Assembly: GCA_025403435.1 (NCBI GenBank)
Contig: CM046348.1
Location: 11,216,606-11,280,605 of the forward strand
DNA length: 64,000 nucleotides
Direction of reading: 5' to 3'
Source of the DNA: Artocarpus heterophyllus
Taxonomy: Eukaryota; Streptophyta; Magnoliopsida; Rosales; Moraceae
In this document: positions 11,914 to 22,669 of the stretch, one piece after another
Layout: each line of letters starts with the position of its first letter
How positions within the stretch are numbered: position 1 is the first letter of the stretch
Made by a program: the position numbers and the translations under genes
The notes under the pieces: model-generated
Databases searched by the model: none
Seen by the model: only the letters and a program-made list of their open reading frames with translations
Told to the model about the DNA's origin: nothing

Positions 11914-12660
11914 CTACTTGTCATGATTGATAGTTGTGAGATACTTAGCAATGAGATCATCCATGATTTTTTCTACATCTCTTCGACTTTGGAAGAAACA
12001 TGCAATATCAAGAAATATGTCCTTCACTTTGTCGTCCAGTCCACCATAGCGAGTCGCCAATTCTTTAGTTTGAATGTCATCATTTCCAAAAGCATTCCAA
12101 TTGAACCGATCACGAAGGTGATATACTGTAGCTAAATCAGCTCTCATAGTCTTAAGCAGTTGTGGAAATCTAGTTGCTACAATGATTCTATTTCCAACAC
12201 TAAACCGATTGTAGTGCTCTCTCACTAAACGTCGAAACTGGTTTAGATCATCAACATCATCAAGAACAAGAAGGACTCTTCTACTCTGATGCTTCTCGAT
12301 TACAGATGTTGATCTTGAAGACAGACCGCGTAAACGTGGATCTCTTTCGTTAAATAGTTCAGCAAGAAGCTTTATATTTAAGGAAATTAGTCCATTTTTC
12401 TTTGATTCTTCTCCAACATTTGCAAGAAAGCAGCAATCTTCAAATTGAAAAAAGAGGCGGTTATATACGGCATTAGCAAGAGCAGTCTTCCCTACACCAG
12501 TCTCCTCCCAAATTCCTATTACGCAAATATCATGCGAACCAATATGCACTAGCTTTTCAATCTCTTCAATACATTCTTCAATTGTGAGTAGGCCCTTCCA
12601 ACTATCACTTGGAAATGGACGATTCAGTTTTTTACATTCAACATGCATTCTTTCCTGCAC
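11914..12660 (-). pseudogene. captured NB-ARC fragment of a TNL-type resistance gene
   Basis: A 248-codon open frame, antisense to the transposase genes and wholly inside the CACTA element. Order of motifs: CVIGIWEETGVGKTALANAVYN (P-loop; the first P-loop glycine, usually GMGGIGKT, is Glu), FEDCCFLANVGEES (RNBS-A, TIR type), RRVLLVLDDVDD (kinase 2, Asp-Asp kept, TNL-like), NRIIVATR (RNBS-B, usually SRIIVTTR), then LDDKVKDIFLDIACFF (RNBS-D, TNL type). The stretch between WNAF and GGLDD, which should hold the GLPL motif and about 60 residues, is missing, so there is an internal deletion. TIR and LRR domains are absent. It is a gene fragment carried by the transposon rather than a working receptor. 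Whether it is transcribed, and could act on related NLR transcripts, is unknown. Confidence 0.85.
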
Positions 12661-13059
12661 TTATTTCTAATGGTTGAAGTTTGCATCTTTGCACCTTGGA
12701 TGCTCAATGTGTGCTATGATTGCTTAACAGTTCTTTGTGTTTGACAATGCAAGTCACCCTTACCAAGAGACAGTGTTTGTTGTTGTTGTCAGCTGGTTCT
12801 TTGTCACATTTCTTCTTCGATCACTTAGGTGAGGTAATTTTCTTTAGAAATTTGACATGTTATTATTTCTATCATTCTCATCGTGTGAAGTTTTTAACCG
12901 CATGAATTACAATATGTTTGATAATCTAATTTTGATTGCCATGCCTTTTGCTTAGTTTGTATTATGTAACGCAATATTATGTAACTATATTTGTTTAGTA
13001 GAAAATTTTCCATATTTATGAGTTATATAACATTTGACAATAGGATTGAAAACATCAAT

Positions 13060-16000
13060 ATGACAATTGACAAGAGTTAGATTTTTCAAAATGATCGCTT
13101 TTCTGATCGATACTGGAATGCTGCAATGGCATTTTTGGAAAGAGCAAAAAACTACATGAATGAGAATGGGGTAGTTAGTTGTCCATGCATTAATTGTCTG
13201 AATGTAGCAATACAAACATTACCAGTGGTTGAAGCTCATATAATTAACAAGGGATTTAGTCGAACATATACTATGTGGATATACCATGGAGAATCTTATA
13301 ATGCGAACATTAATGGTTATGAAACACATGAACAATCTACTGACGAGATGCGAAATGTCTTAGATGATGTAGTGGGGGCCAACAATCATGTCGAACCAGA
13401 AGAGTCAAGTCCAACCGAAAAATACAATTCTGGGCAGTTTGAAAAACTTTTTGCTGAGCTTGAGGCAGAGTTGTATCCTAGATGCGAAAACTTTTCATCT
13501 CTTGATTTTTTAGTAAAATTGATGCATCTAAAGGTGCTTCATAGATGGACCAACAAATCTTTTGACTCTTTGCTAAAGCTTTTAAACGAGGCATTACCAG
13601 AGGGGAATAATATTCCTGCTTCACATTATGAGGCCAAGATGAAGTTACGCAAGTTGGGTTTAGGTTACGAGACAATTCATGTGTGCAAGTACAATTGTGC
13701 TTTATTTTGAAAAGAATATGCTATTAGAAACACTTGCCCTATATGTGGTGAGAGTCGATGGGTGAATCCAAACACAAAGAGAAAAAGAGTGCCTCATAAA
13801 GTATTACGCTATTTCCCTTTAAAGGATCGGTTGAAGCGTTTGTATGCGTCGAGACATACTGCAAGAGATATGAGATGGCATGGTTTTGGTCAATCTACGT
13901 AAGGCGTTTTGCAACATCCAGTAGATGGAGAGGCATGGAAGGCATTTGATCGTAGGTATCCTGATTTTGCTTCTGAAGTAAGAAATGTTCGTTTAGGTTT
14001 TGCGGCTGATGGATTTAGTCCGTTTGGAAATATGAGTCAACCTTGCAGTATGTGGCCAGTTATCTTCTCAACATATAATCTACCTCCATGGCTTTGTACA
14101 AAGGAACCATACTTGATGTTGACTTTGTTGATTCCGAGACCTAATGCTCCTGCAAAGGATATAGATGTGTTTTTGAGACCAATTGTAGATGAGTTGAAAG
14201 AGCTTTGGGAGTATGGATTGGTAATTCATGATGCCTACGCTAATGCATCATTTAGGATGCATGCTGCGTTGTTGTGGACTATCAATGATTTTCCTGCTCA
14301 AAGTAGTTTGTCTGGTTGGAGTGGCCAGGGATACAACGCATGTCCAACGTGCATCATGCATACTCCTTCTAAGCGTTTAAGGAGTAAGATGTGTTATATA
14401 GGCCATCAACGATTCCTTCCAACTTCAAATATCATGAGGAGAGACAAACAATTTGACGGTACGATTGAGAAAAGACCCCCGCCTCCACGCTTGTCTACAA
14501 TTGAAATATTAAATCAGTTAGAACGTGTGCGACGTAGATTACCAGGCAAGCACATTGATTTTGGAGGGAAAAAATGTAGGCGAGAACCTAACGAGTTAAA
14601 CTGGACGAAAAAGAGTATATTTTTTGAATTGGAATATTGGTCAAATTTGTTGTTAAAACACAACTTAGATGTCATGCATATTGAGAAGAACGTCTGTGAT
14701 AGCTTGTTGGGCACAATATTGAATATTGATGGGAAGTCAAAGGACACAGACAAAGCAAGAATGGATCTAGCTGACATGCAAATAAGGAATGAATTGCATC
14801 TTTATAAGGATGGGGATCGATGGATGAAACCTCATGCAGACTACACTTTAACTCCTATAGAACGAAAACAATTTGGTTCCTTTATTAAATCCGTTAAGTT
14901 TCCTGATGGGTTTGCGGCAAATTTGAAAAAGAACGTCGATGAAAATGGTAAGATCACTGGACTTAAATCGCACGATTGTCATGTCATCATGCAACGTCTT
15001 TTGCCGGTCGGTATTCGTCCATTTCTGAAGAAAGAGATCACTAATATAATTATTGAACTTTGTTATTTCTTTCAACAAATTTGTTCTAGAACCCTAAAGA
15101 TCTCTGATTAGAGAAAGCTGAAGACCAAATTGTCATAATATTATGCAAGTTGGAAAGAATATTTCCGCCTGCATTTTTCGATATAATGGTTCACTTGGCT
15201 TTTCATTTGCTGGAAGAAGCCATGCAAGGGGGTCCTGTTCATACAAGGTGGATGTACCTTTTCGAGCGATATATTGGGTCACTTAAGCAGTATGTTAGAA
15301 ATCGAGCACGATTGGAATGATCAATTGCAGAAGCTTATGTTGTAAATGAGGCATTGAGTTTCTGTTCACGTTACTTTCATGGTATCGAAACTAAATTCAA
15401 TTGGCCTGAATGGAACCTGCCTAATCATGATTCTGCTCCAAAGAAAACAATATCGGTCTTCCAATCACAATGCCGACCAATGGGAAAGATTGTAGCAACT
15501 CATTTAAATGAGCAATTAAGGAAGAAGGCCGAGTGGTATATTTTAAATAATTACCAAGAGATCCGAAGATACATAGAGTAAGTTTAACTCTTTAATTATT
15601 CACTTTCTAGTATGTAGTATAGCATAAATTTTATGAGACCCATTTCATGTATAGGGAACACATGCGTGAGCTTGAAATTACTGGTAAAAGAAACCTGAAT
15701 AAGGTTCAGATTGATGAATTTCCGACGTGGTTTTACAAGAAGGTAAAAAAAATTTTTAATCTTTTTAGGCGAAAAATCATATTTAAAAATTTAGTAACAA
15801 TAATAATTTTCTCATTATAGGTGTACCATTTACGGAAAAATCATTCACCGGAGGCCACTGATGAATTGCTAGCCTTGGCGTCTGGTCCCAATGACACTAC
15901 ACTATCATACTCTGCTTGTGTGGTAAATGGGGTCAAGTTTGTGTGCAACAATCGTGATGTTGAACAAAAAACACAAAACAGTGGGGTTTCTGTACCTGGT

Positions 16001-16600
16001 GTTGATGACAACATATATTACGGTCAACTCGAAGATGTATTGGTACTTCGATATGTGAATGATTGTTCGGTTGTGTTGTTTAGGTGTAAATGGTTTGACG
16101 CAGATCCAAGAAAGAAAAGAATCTTAAATAATAAAAACTTCACAAGTGTGTTTGTTAATGCCGAGGCTTATAAAGATGATCCCTTTATATTATCATCACA
16201 AGCAAAACAAGTGTTTTATCTTGAAGATCAACTTAATGGCCCTAATTGGAAAGTGGTCCAATAGTTTGGGCATCGACATGTGTGGAATCTTCCTGACATC
16301 GAACAAGAAGATTCTAGTTCAGTTGAGGTGCTACAAGATGCTTATTCAAATTTTGAACTTGTAGTTGAGCTACCCAATTTGGAGTCAACAACATTTAGAA
16401 GAAATGATGTTGATCCTAATGTCGTTGAGAATGCAACACTAATCGAAGTGGGTCATGGAAATGATGGCATTGAGGTTGACCTTGAGATGGATGATACTTT
16501 ACTGGAGTACGACGATGATACAAGCACAGAAAATGAAGATGAAGACGATGATACCAGTTTTGAACAAACTGACAACAAGAGTAGTAGTGATGACGAATAA
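13060..16600 (+). pseudogene. TNP2-type CACTA transposase, decayed
   Basis: Transposase of plant En/Spm elements. Reading from ATG 13060: transposase-associated domain (RYWNAAMAFLERAKNYM, VSCPCINCLN), then the TNP2 catalytic region (CPICGESRW, LRYFPLKDRLKRLY, DGFSPFGNMS, GYNACPTC, HNLDVMHIEKNVCDSLLG), DUF4218-like (MVHLAFHL, GPVHTRWMY, ERYIGSLK, ARLE) and DUF4216-like (YYGQLEDVLVLRY, VVLFRCKWFD) segments and an acidic tail. Introns at 15578-15654 and 15743-15820 are GT-AG. Disabling changes: TAG 13078 and TGA 13708 at tryptophan positions, TAA 13900, a one-base deletion with TAG 15109, TGA 15318 where Gly is expected, and TAG 16262. Surrounding sequence is well preserved, so inactivation is mostly by point mutation. 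Confidence 0.92.
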
Positions 16601-16754
16601 TGTACTTATAAATTTAACTTGTTTCCATTACTTCTAGTTCTCAATGAACTTCCTTTTTTTATATTAAGTTTTTTAATAAATAATGTCTAAGTAAGTTGTT
16701 TGCAATAGGTGATTAGAATGACTGGACCCGTTGCTACGTGTGTTGGATCTTCTG

Positions 16755-19700
16755 TGTCACAACCCGCCTTTTCAGGCTATGATAAAACTCTTTCTTACTT
16801 ACTTTAGGGCAAAAATTTAGGAAATTTTTTTTTTAAACAAAAATAAATATTTACTTACATTAACTTTGATAACTCCCAAAATACTTTCACATACTTGTAT
16901 TTACATAATTAATACTTTTACTTTCATAACATCTTTCTTTTAATCATTTCATATCAAAATAACTTTAAACATGCGTGGCGGAAAATATTACAGCAGCGGA
17001 CTCCATACCCAATCTGCACACCTCATCCGTCCGCCAGCTCATCATTACGACTCATTCTGACCTTTTCGTCAGAATACCTACAGCATGAAAAACTTAATGA
17101 GCTAACGCCCAGTAAGTCCCATAAATCCCACATGGATATTCACATGAATGCATGAATCAATTATGCTTTCTTATAAACTTTCTTTATTCTCATCATTTCT
17201 TATCTTTACTAGGGCCCAAGTGTTCGTACCATTGCGCAATTTCATTTAGGTCTACGTAACACCGTGACCGTAACATATCCTTTAAACTCCCCTTGAGTTA
17301 GGAGCCGGTACGACACTTTTCTTAATTTCTGGTGATACATTTACCAGTCCATTTATTATGGTTGACATACCATGCATGAAGTGATAATCACATATTATCC
17401 ATGAAACATAAATTCTCTTGTATAGCATAGTACACACAGGTACTTACTTTTTATACACACTGGTACACATTAATATACGCACAGGTATATAGCATAATGT
17501 ACTCACAGGTACTTAACATAAAATGTACACACAGATACCTACTTTATACATACTCAAGTATTTATCATTGTACACACAGGTACGAAATCATGATACACAT
17601 GTTCATTTTCATTATTGTACACACAGGTACACAATATATTATACACACAGGTACAAAATCATGGTACACATGCTCATTTTCATTATTGTACATACAAGTA
17701 CATAACAGCTTGTACACACTGGTACACATTAATATGCTCACACTTATTCATACATGACTATACCCCTAGGTATTCATATCATGGCAAACATACAAGTTCA
17801 CACTTAATTATACGCACAGGTATACATATACATAAATTTCTTTCTAAACCTACATTTCATACTGTAGGTGGGAAGGGTACTTACCTGATGCGAATGTCGG
17901 GCAACTTAACCTCGATTTCCCTTCTCCTATACTCCTAGGATCATGTTGGCCAATTACAAAGCCATTAGCCAAATTTCACTATGTTTCGATACGAAACATC
18001 CGTTAGTTAATAAATTGAGTTGCATTACTATGTACAACTCTAAAAACCACTGGTTTTTTTCTTATTTCTATCTAACTTTACCCTATCGTTTCTAACGAAG
18101 GGCGGGAACCTTTCTAGTCATTTTCTTATTCCATTGGAAACATTTTAAAACGGTTCGGGTTATTTGGACAAAAATTACGATTTTGCCCTTCGTGGGTCCA
18201 CTAACCTACCCGAGCTTGATTTCGTTATTCTTATGAAAATAACCACATGCTAATTTCAAAATAACACCCTAGTGGGTCAAATCTCTTTATTTCTCAATTA
18301 TACCCCATTTTCATAAAACTTTGCGGTTTAGTCCCTGAACTGAAAATTTTGACGATTTTACCCCCGGGACTAAAATTTACTTCTTTGCATCAAAATTTCC
18401 TATTTTTCTCAAGGATCATTTTTACTTAAGGTACCATACCTTAAATCATTTGCAAAAATAACATTTTTGCCATTTAACACTTTTTTCACTTTTAATATAT
18501 TCTTGAAAAATCAAAAACTCACAAACGATTAAGTTTTTAGGCAAACTGTTCGCCTGACCTAACAGTTTCATCGAGATCTACAACTTTTATGTTTTAACTT
18601 TTCCCAAAATCTCACTGTACAGGGGCGTTTTTGACTATTTTTCAAATCTGTGGAGAAGGAACTTTTTCTTTCAATTTAGTCCCTTTGGCATTTTTATAAA
18701 AATCCGTTTCAAACTTGCAATTCTACCCCTGCAGAAACCATTCCATGCCTTAATCCACACATTCTCATGCTCAAACATCACTTTTACAAAGTCAAACATC
18801 AAAATTACAAAAATAACGCTTTTTACAAAAATTGCCGTTTTGCACTATAAACCAAAGTTTCACAACTCAGACTTGCCAATCATCACATATACATAAAATT
18901 CCATCAAATACATGCTCAAAACCCCTCATGGGTTTGAAAGAATAAAAATCAAGACAAATTCAAAACTTTAAACTTCAAAACTTACCCAAATAACACTTTT
19001 TTGGATTTCTAGCCTTCAAAGGCTTCTTGAACTCCTTCTTGGACTTCCTTTTCATGCAAAAATAGCATGGATTAATTTTTGCCCTTTACCCATGAAAAAT
19101 TCCTTGAAAACTCATGAAAAAGTTTAGGATTTTACCTTAAAACTTGTGGAAAATCCTTGTTCTTGCTTGTAAAACTTGTTTGGGGTTATTTTTGCAAAGT
19201 TTGGGGGCTGAGAAATTTTTTTAGAGACCTGTACATGGCTGCCGAATCTTGGAAGGAAAGAAAGGAAGTGAATTTTTGTGATAACTTTGCCTTAAATGCA
19301 TCCTTATCGCATTTGGTGACTCATGGTAACCCATGAGTATACCACTAGGTGTCCTCATCTTATTGGGCCACATTGCATGGCTTGTTGGCCCAATAGAATT
19401 CAAGCAAATGTCCACTTTGTGGAGTTAAAAATTTATACTGTGTAATTTTTCATCACACAGTATTTTTTCTATACTGCAGTGGTCAATTCAGTGTACTTTC
19501 TATCCTTAGACTGTATAAAAATATTTAACTTACTTTTCGTTTACTTTTTGAGGCCAATCATAACATTTTTCGTATCTGCGTTTTCATTTAGCAGTATTCT
19601 TATACTGCTCTGGCCTCCTTTCTACCCCCGGTTAGGGTTAGGACAACCTCTATGTCCTATTTACATTCTAATCATTCATTCATTTATATCACAATTTCAC

Positions 19701-19963
19701 AATTAATTGTGACATGAAATTCATTTTATGGATATTATGCACAAATCTCTGAGTCATCAAACTCATAAAATTTGTATTTTATAATATCCATCATTGCATC
19801 ACATATGCCATAAAATTTACAATCAATGCCGCTCATTCATATTTTATTGTAATTTTCACATAAATTACAATTTTTACAAAATTTCACATTTTTAAGAATA
19901 AATTCATTAATTAAACCTAATTAAATATTATGTTTTATTGATGACGTTTTCTCGGTCATTACA
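16755..19963 (-). mobile_element. 3.2-kb solo LTR (or LTR-like insertion) nested in the CACTA element
   Basis: Ends TGTCACAACCCG and TCGGTCATTACA (TG...CA), flanked by identical 5-bp duplications TTCTG (16750-16754, 19964-19968), as integrase leaves. No ORF with gag or pol similarity, no primer site and no internal second LTR seen, so a solo LTR is the best reading. Orientation is inferred as minus because plant Ty3/gypsy LTRs often end GGGTTGTGACA. The TGTCACAACC end and the following 'ctttcttacttac' resemble both outer ends of the inverted element at 38576-44946, suggesting related families. Confidence 0.8.
17428..17830. repeat. degenerate CACACAGGTAC minisatellite inside the LTR
   Basis: About eleven copies of a CACACAGGTAC-like word (variants CACACTGGTAC, CGCACAGGTAT, CACACAGATAC) spaced 20-50 bases apart. 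Apparent short ORFs here are produced by the repeat. Confidence 0.75.
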
Positions 19964-21804
19964 TTCTGGAGGTGCAAAACCTCCACCAGGGCCAAGAAGA
20001 CTTTCAGCAGATTGTGAGTTAGGTATGACTGAATAAAATAAGTCTTCTATCAAATGTATTATAAATTTTATATAAAATCTAACACTCTTGCATTGTCTTG
20101 TTTTTTGGTTTTATTTTTCAGTATCAGCTGCCGCTAAGAAGGTTCGTGGACGCACAAAGAATAAGGAAGTCCACAAGATTATTGGTGCTAGTAAAGGAAA
20201 ACTTCCAGTATTCCTAGACATTGAAAGAAAGACATATAAAGGCTTAGGGGACAATGTAGCCCGTTTAAGTAATTGTATAGGTCAGGCGGTACGATCCAAA
20301 ATTCCTTCATATTATATTAGTTGGAAGAAGGTTCCCGCGGTATACAAGGATCAAATTTTACCTCAAACACGGGTAATATTATTTCATTTTTTATTTATAA
20401 TATATAATTTTAACGACCTTGTATTAATTGTGATATTTATAATGAAATTATAGGATCTTTTTTATTTTGATTTAACTCCTATATCAGCGGCATCAATAGA
20501 TCGTAATGCACAAGACCGGTATAAGGAATGGAAAAATGACCTTCATGAATATTTCAGACAATTAAGGGGGGCAAAAAATGTAGTTAACGTGAAGAAGCAA
20601 CGTTCCGACAATGTACGAACACAAGCAGATTGGGAGGCTACTTGTAATCGCTTCTGCAGCGAAGCTTTTCAGGTTTAAAGTTATAAACTCTATTTCTCAT
20701 GATTATTGCATATTTTAATATAACGTACTAATTTTAATTATTCATCTATGTAACAGAAAAGGTCAGCGACAAATAAAAGAAACATAGCAAATGTAAAGCA
20801 ACCAAGTCGTCATGGAACACAATCGTATGCTAATTTGAGATATCAAAAGGTAGTAAATAAAAATTTATTAAACTATGTTTTATTTTTTCTTTAAGATATG
20901 TATTGTTCTAACACAAGCCTATCCCTTCTGTAGAGAAATCCTAAAACTGGTGAGTTGCTCTCAATTTTGGAAAATTGGCATCAATGTCATCAATATTCTG
21001 ATGGTAGATAGGTTAATGACGCTATAGAGGCTAGATATGTAAGTCATATAACTTATTTAGTTTTTGTTATGAAATTTTAAGTTGGATTGTAATTTATTTT
21101 GTTAAATGGAATTTGCAGAAGGAAATGCTTCAGATGCATACTCAACAAACCCAAGCTGTTGCTGCATCTGCTTCTGCTTCTAGTTCGAGCACATCTTAGA
21201 CAACACATCCATGAATGAAGAAGAGATAACAGAAAATGTGCTTGGATCACACAGAGGGCATAGGAAAGGAGTGGGCCCGAGGATGAGAAAAGACATTCTT
21301 GTAGCAGCTACTCTTGAGGAGGCTCGTTCACAGTCACAAGTACCTCCACAGGTGCAACAATGGATGGAGGAACAATCTCGATGTAACACACAACAAACCC
21401 AATATCAAAATCAAATAGCTCAATATCAAAATCAAATGACAGCAATATTTAAGCGTCTACTGCCGGATTTAGATTTACCAATGCCTCCCCCTCCTCCACC
21501 ACCACCACCACCACCACCACCACCATCACCTCCACCTTTTATGTCTTCCTATCCACGTCACGAAGAAAACAATGATAATGATGGAGAAACCGATAATTTA
21601 GGAGACTAGTTTATATTTTTATGATTCAGACTTGTTGACTTAATGTATATATAAACATATTGTCTATATAGTTATATTTTATTTATATCAAACTTTTTTA
21701 GTTAGTATAGTGTGACAAGAAAATATATCTGTGACTTGATAGTTATTTGCTTGCATGGTTTATTATGGCTAGGGATGAAATTTTAGAGCATTCTAAAAAA
21801 AAAA

Positions 21805-22125
21805 AACGATTTACAACGACGACATTTGTCGTCGCTTATGATTAAATACAACGACTATATTTGTCGTCGATAATACCTCATTATAGACTACAACGACGAC
21901 ATTTATCGTCGTTGATATTTTTAACGACGACAAATGTCGTCGCTGAATTTGTTACAATTTACACAGTACTAAAATATTTAGCGACAACAATAATTAGCAA
22001 CGACTAAAATGTCGTCGCTAAATATTTTTAGTTACCATATATTAGCAACGACATTTAGCGACGACATTTAATTTTAGAGACGACTTTTTAATTTTAGCGA
22101 CGATAAATGTCGTCTCTAAATGGTC
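21805..22125. repeat. CACTA right subterminal repeats
   Basis: Repeated ACGACGACATTTGTCGTCG and TTTAGCGACGAC words in both orientations, mirror-like to the left end. This defines the right subterminal region of the CACTA element. Confidence 0.85.
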
Positions 22126-22159
22126 TTCTTCTTATAGTGATTATTGATCAGAATTGTAG

Positions 22160-22375
22160 TAAATATTATTTTTTAAAACTTATTAAAGTAAATAAGATGT
22201 TTTGAAAATACTTGTAATATGTAGCATTAAATAAACAAATTTATGGGAAAAATTTTTTCACTTATCTATTTATTATGAGAGATTTTTTTACCGTTATTTT
22301 TTTTTTACTTCTATTTACTACAAGTATTTTCAAAATAAGATAACTACTTCAAAATCTTTCAAAAATTGACAAGTA
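22160..22375. repeat. short fold-back repeat next to the CACTA end
   Basis: TTTTGAAAATACTTGTA at about 22200-22216 is repeated inverted as TACAAGTATTTTCAAAA at about 22319-22335, with partial pairing beyond on both sides. No TSD was settled. Probably a small MITE. Confidence 0.4.
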
Positions 22376-22434
22376 CTAATTCAATCAAGGACCATATTCA
22401 CAAATTTGGTGAAGTCTATTTATAAGCCATGGAC

Positions 22435-22665
22435 AGGGCAGAGCTAGAAAAATTAGTCAAGACGAGCGGGATGGGAAAAAAAAAGATAGAGAATTTTAGA
22501 GAAGACGGAATAAAATTTTAAAGGGGCTAAGTATAATTTTAAGATGGGTGAAACACTAGTTTTATTAAATTTTATATACAAATTTAAAAAGAAAACAAAA
22601 ATTCAGGGGGCGACCACCCACCCTGATCCTTGAGTGGTTTCGCCCTAGTAGTGGAGCTAAAAAAT
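22435..22665. repeat. possible MITE with CAGGGCAGAGCTAG / GGTTTCGCCCTAG ends
   Basis: The ends are loosely inverted (CAGGGCAGAGCTA against CTAGGGCGAAACCA) and enclose an AT-rich core followed by GGGGGCGACCACCCACCC. The layout resembles a common plant repeat that contains 'gcggagccag' at its ends. Boundaries uncertain. Confidence 0.35.
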
Positions 22666-22669
22666 ATAT

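Larger units (their letters stand above)
16718..21609 (+). pseudogene. second CACTA gene (plant transposase Ptta/En/Spm, TNPA-like), split by LTR insertion
   Basis: Starts MTGPVATCVGSSG at 16718. The first exon (16718-16754 plus 19969-20022) is cut by the LTR-type insertion 16755-19963; removing it and one TTCTG copy restores GAKPPPGPRRLSADCEL and a donor at 20023. Later exons: 20122-20372 (RTKNKEVHKIIG, KIPSYYISWKKVP), 20454-20672 (DRYKEWKNDLHEYF), 20757-20849, 20934-21038 and 21119-21609. This is the Ptta/En/Spm transposase family, probably DNA-binding. Stops TAG 21009 (Trp position) and TAG 21197, and a frame change near 21205, break it. The C-terminal part has QTQYQNQIAQYQNQ repeats and a 14-residue proline run coded at about 21484-21525. 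Exon ends were read by eye. Confidence 0.85.
10080..22139 (+). mobile_element. CACTA (En/Spm) transposon, 12.06 kb, with captured NLR fragment
   Basis: Left end CACTACAACAATT at 10080, right end TCTTCTTATAGTG at 22139: inverted CACTA ends. They are flanked by the 3-bp duplication ATT (10077-10079, 22140-22142), the signature of CACTA elements. Dense subterminal TTTAGCGACGAC-type repeats lie inside both ends. Content from left: duplicated leader with splice donors, antisense NB-ARC fragment (11914-12660), decayed TNP2-type transposase (13060-16600), decayed second transposase gene (16718-21609) and a nested LTR-type insertion (16755-19963). Both transposition genes have several stops, so this copy is non-autonomous now, though the ends look intact enough to be mobilised in trans. 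Removing the nested element gives about 8.8 kb, within the usual size of autonomous plant CACTA elements. Confidence 0.93.

Noticed and set aside
17497..17938. Overlapping His/Tyr/Thr-rich ORFs
   Set aside because: Translation of the CACACAGGTAC minisatellite in three frames.
21481..21540. Proline run as a separate gene or triplet-repeat locus
   Set aside because: It is the C-terminal part of the decayed second CACTA gene.
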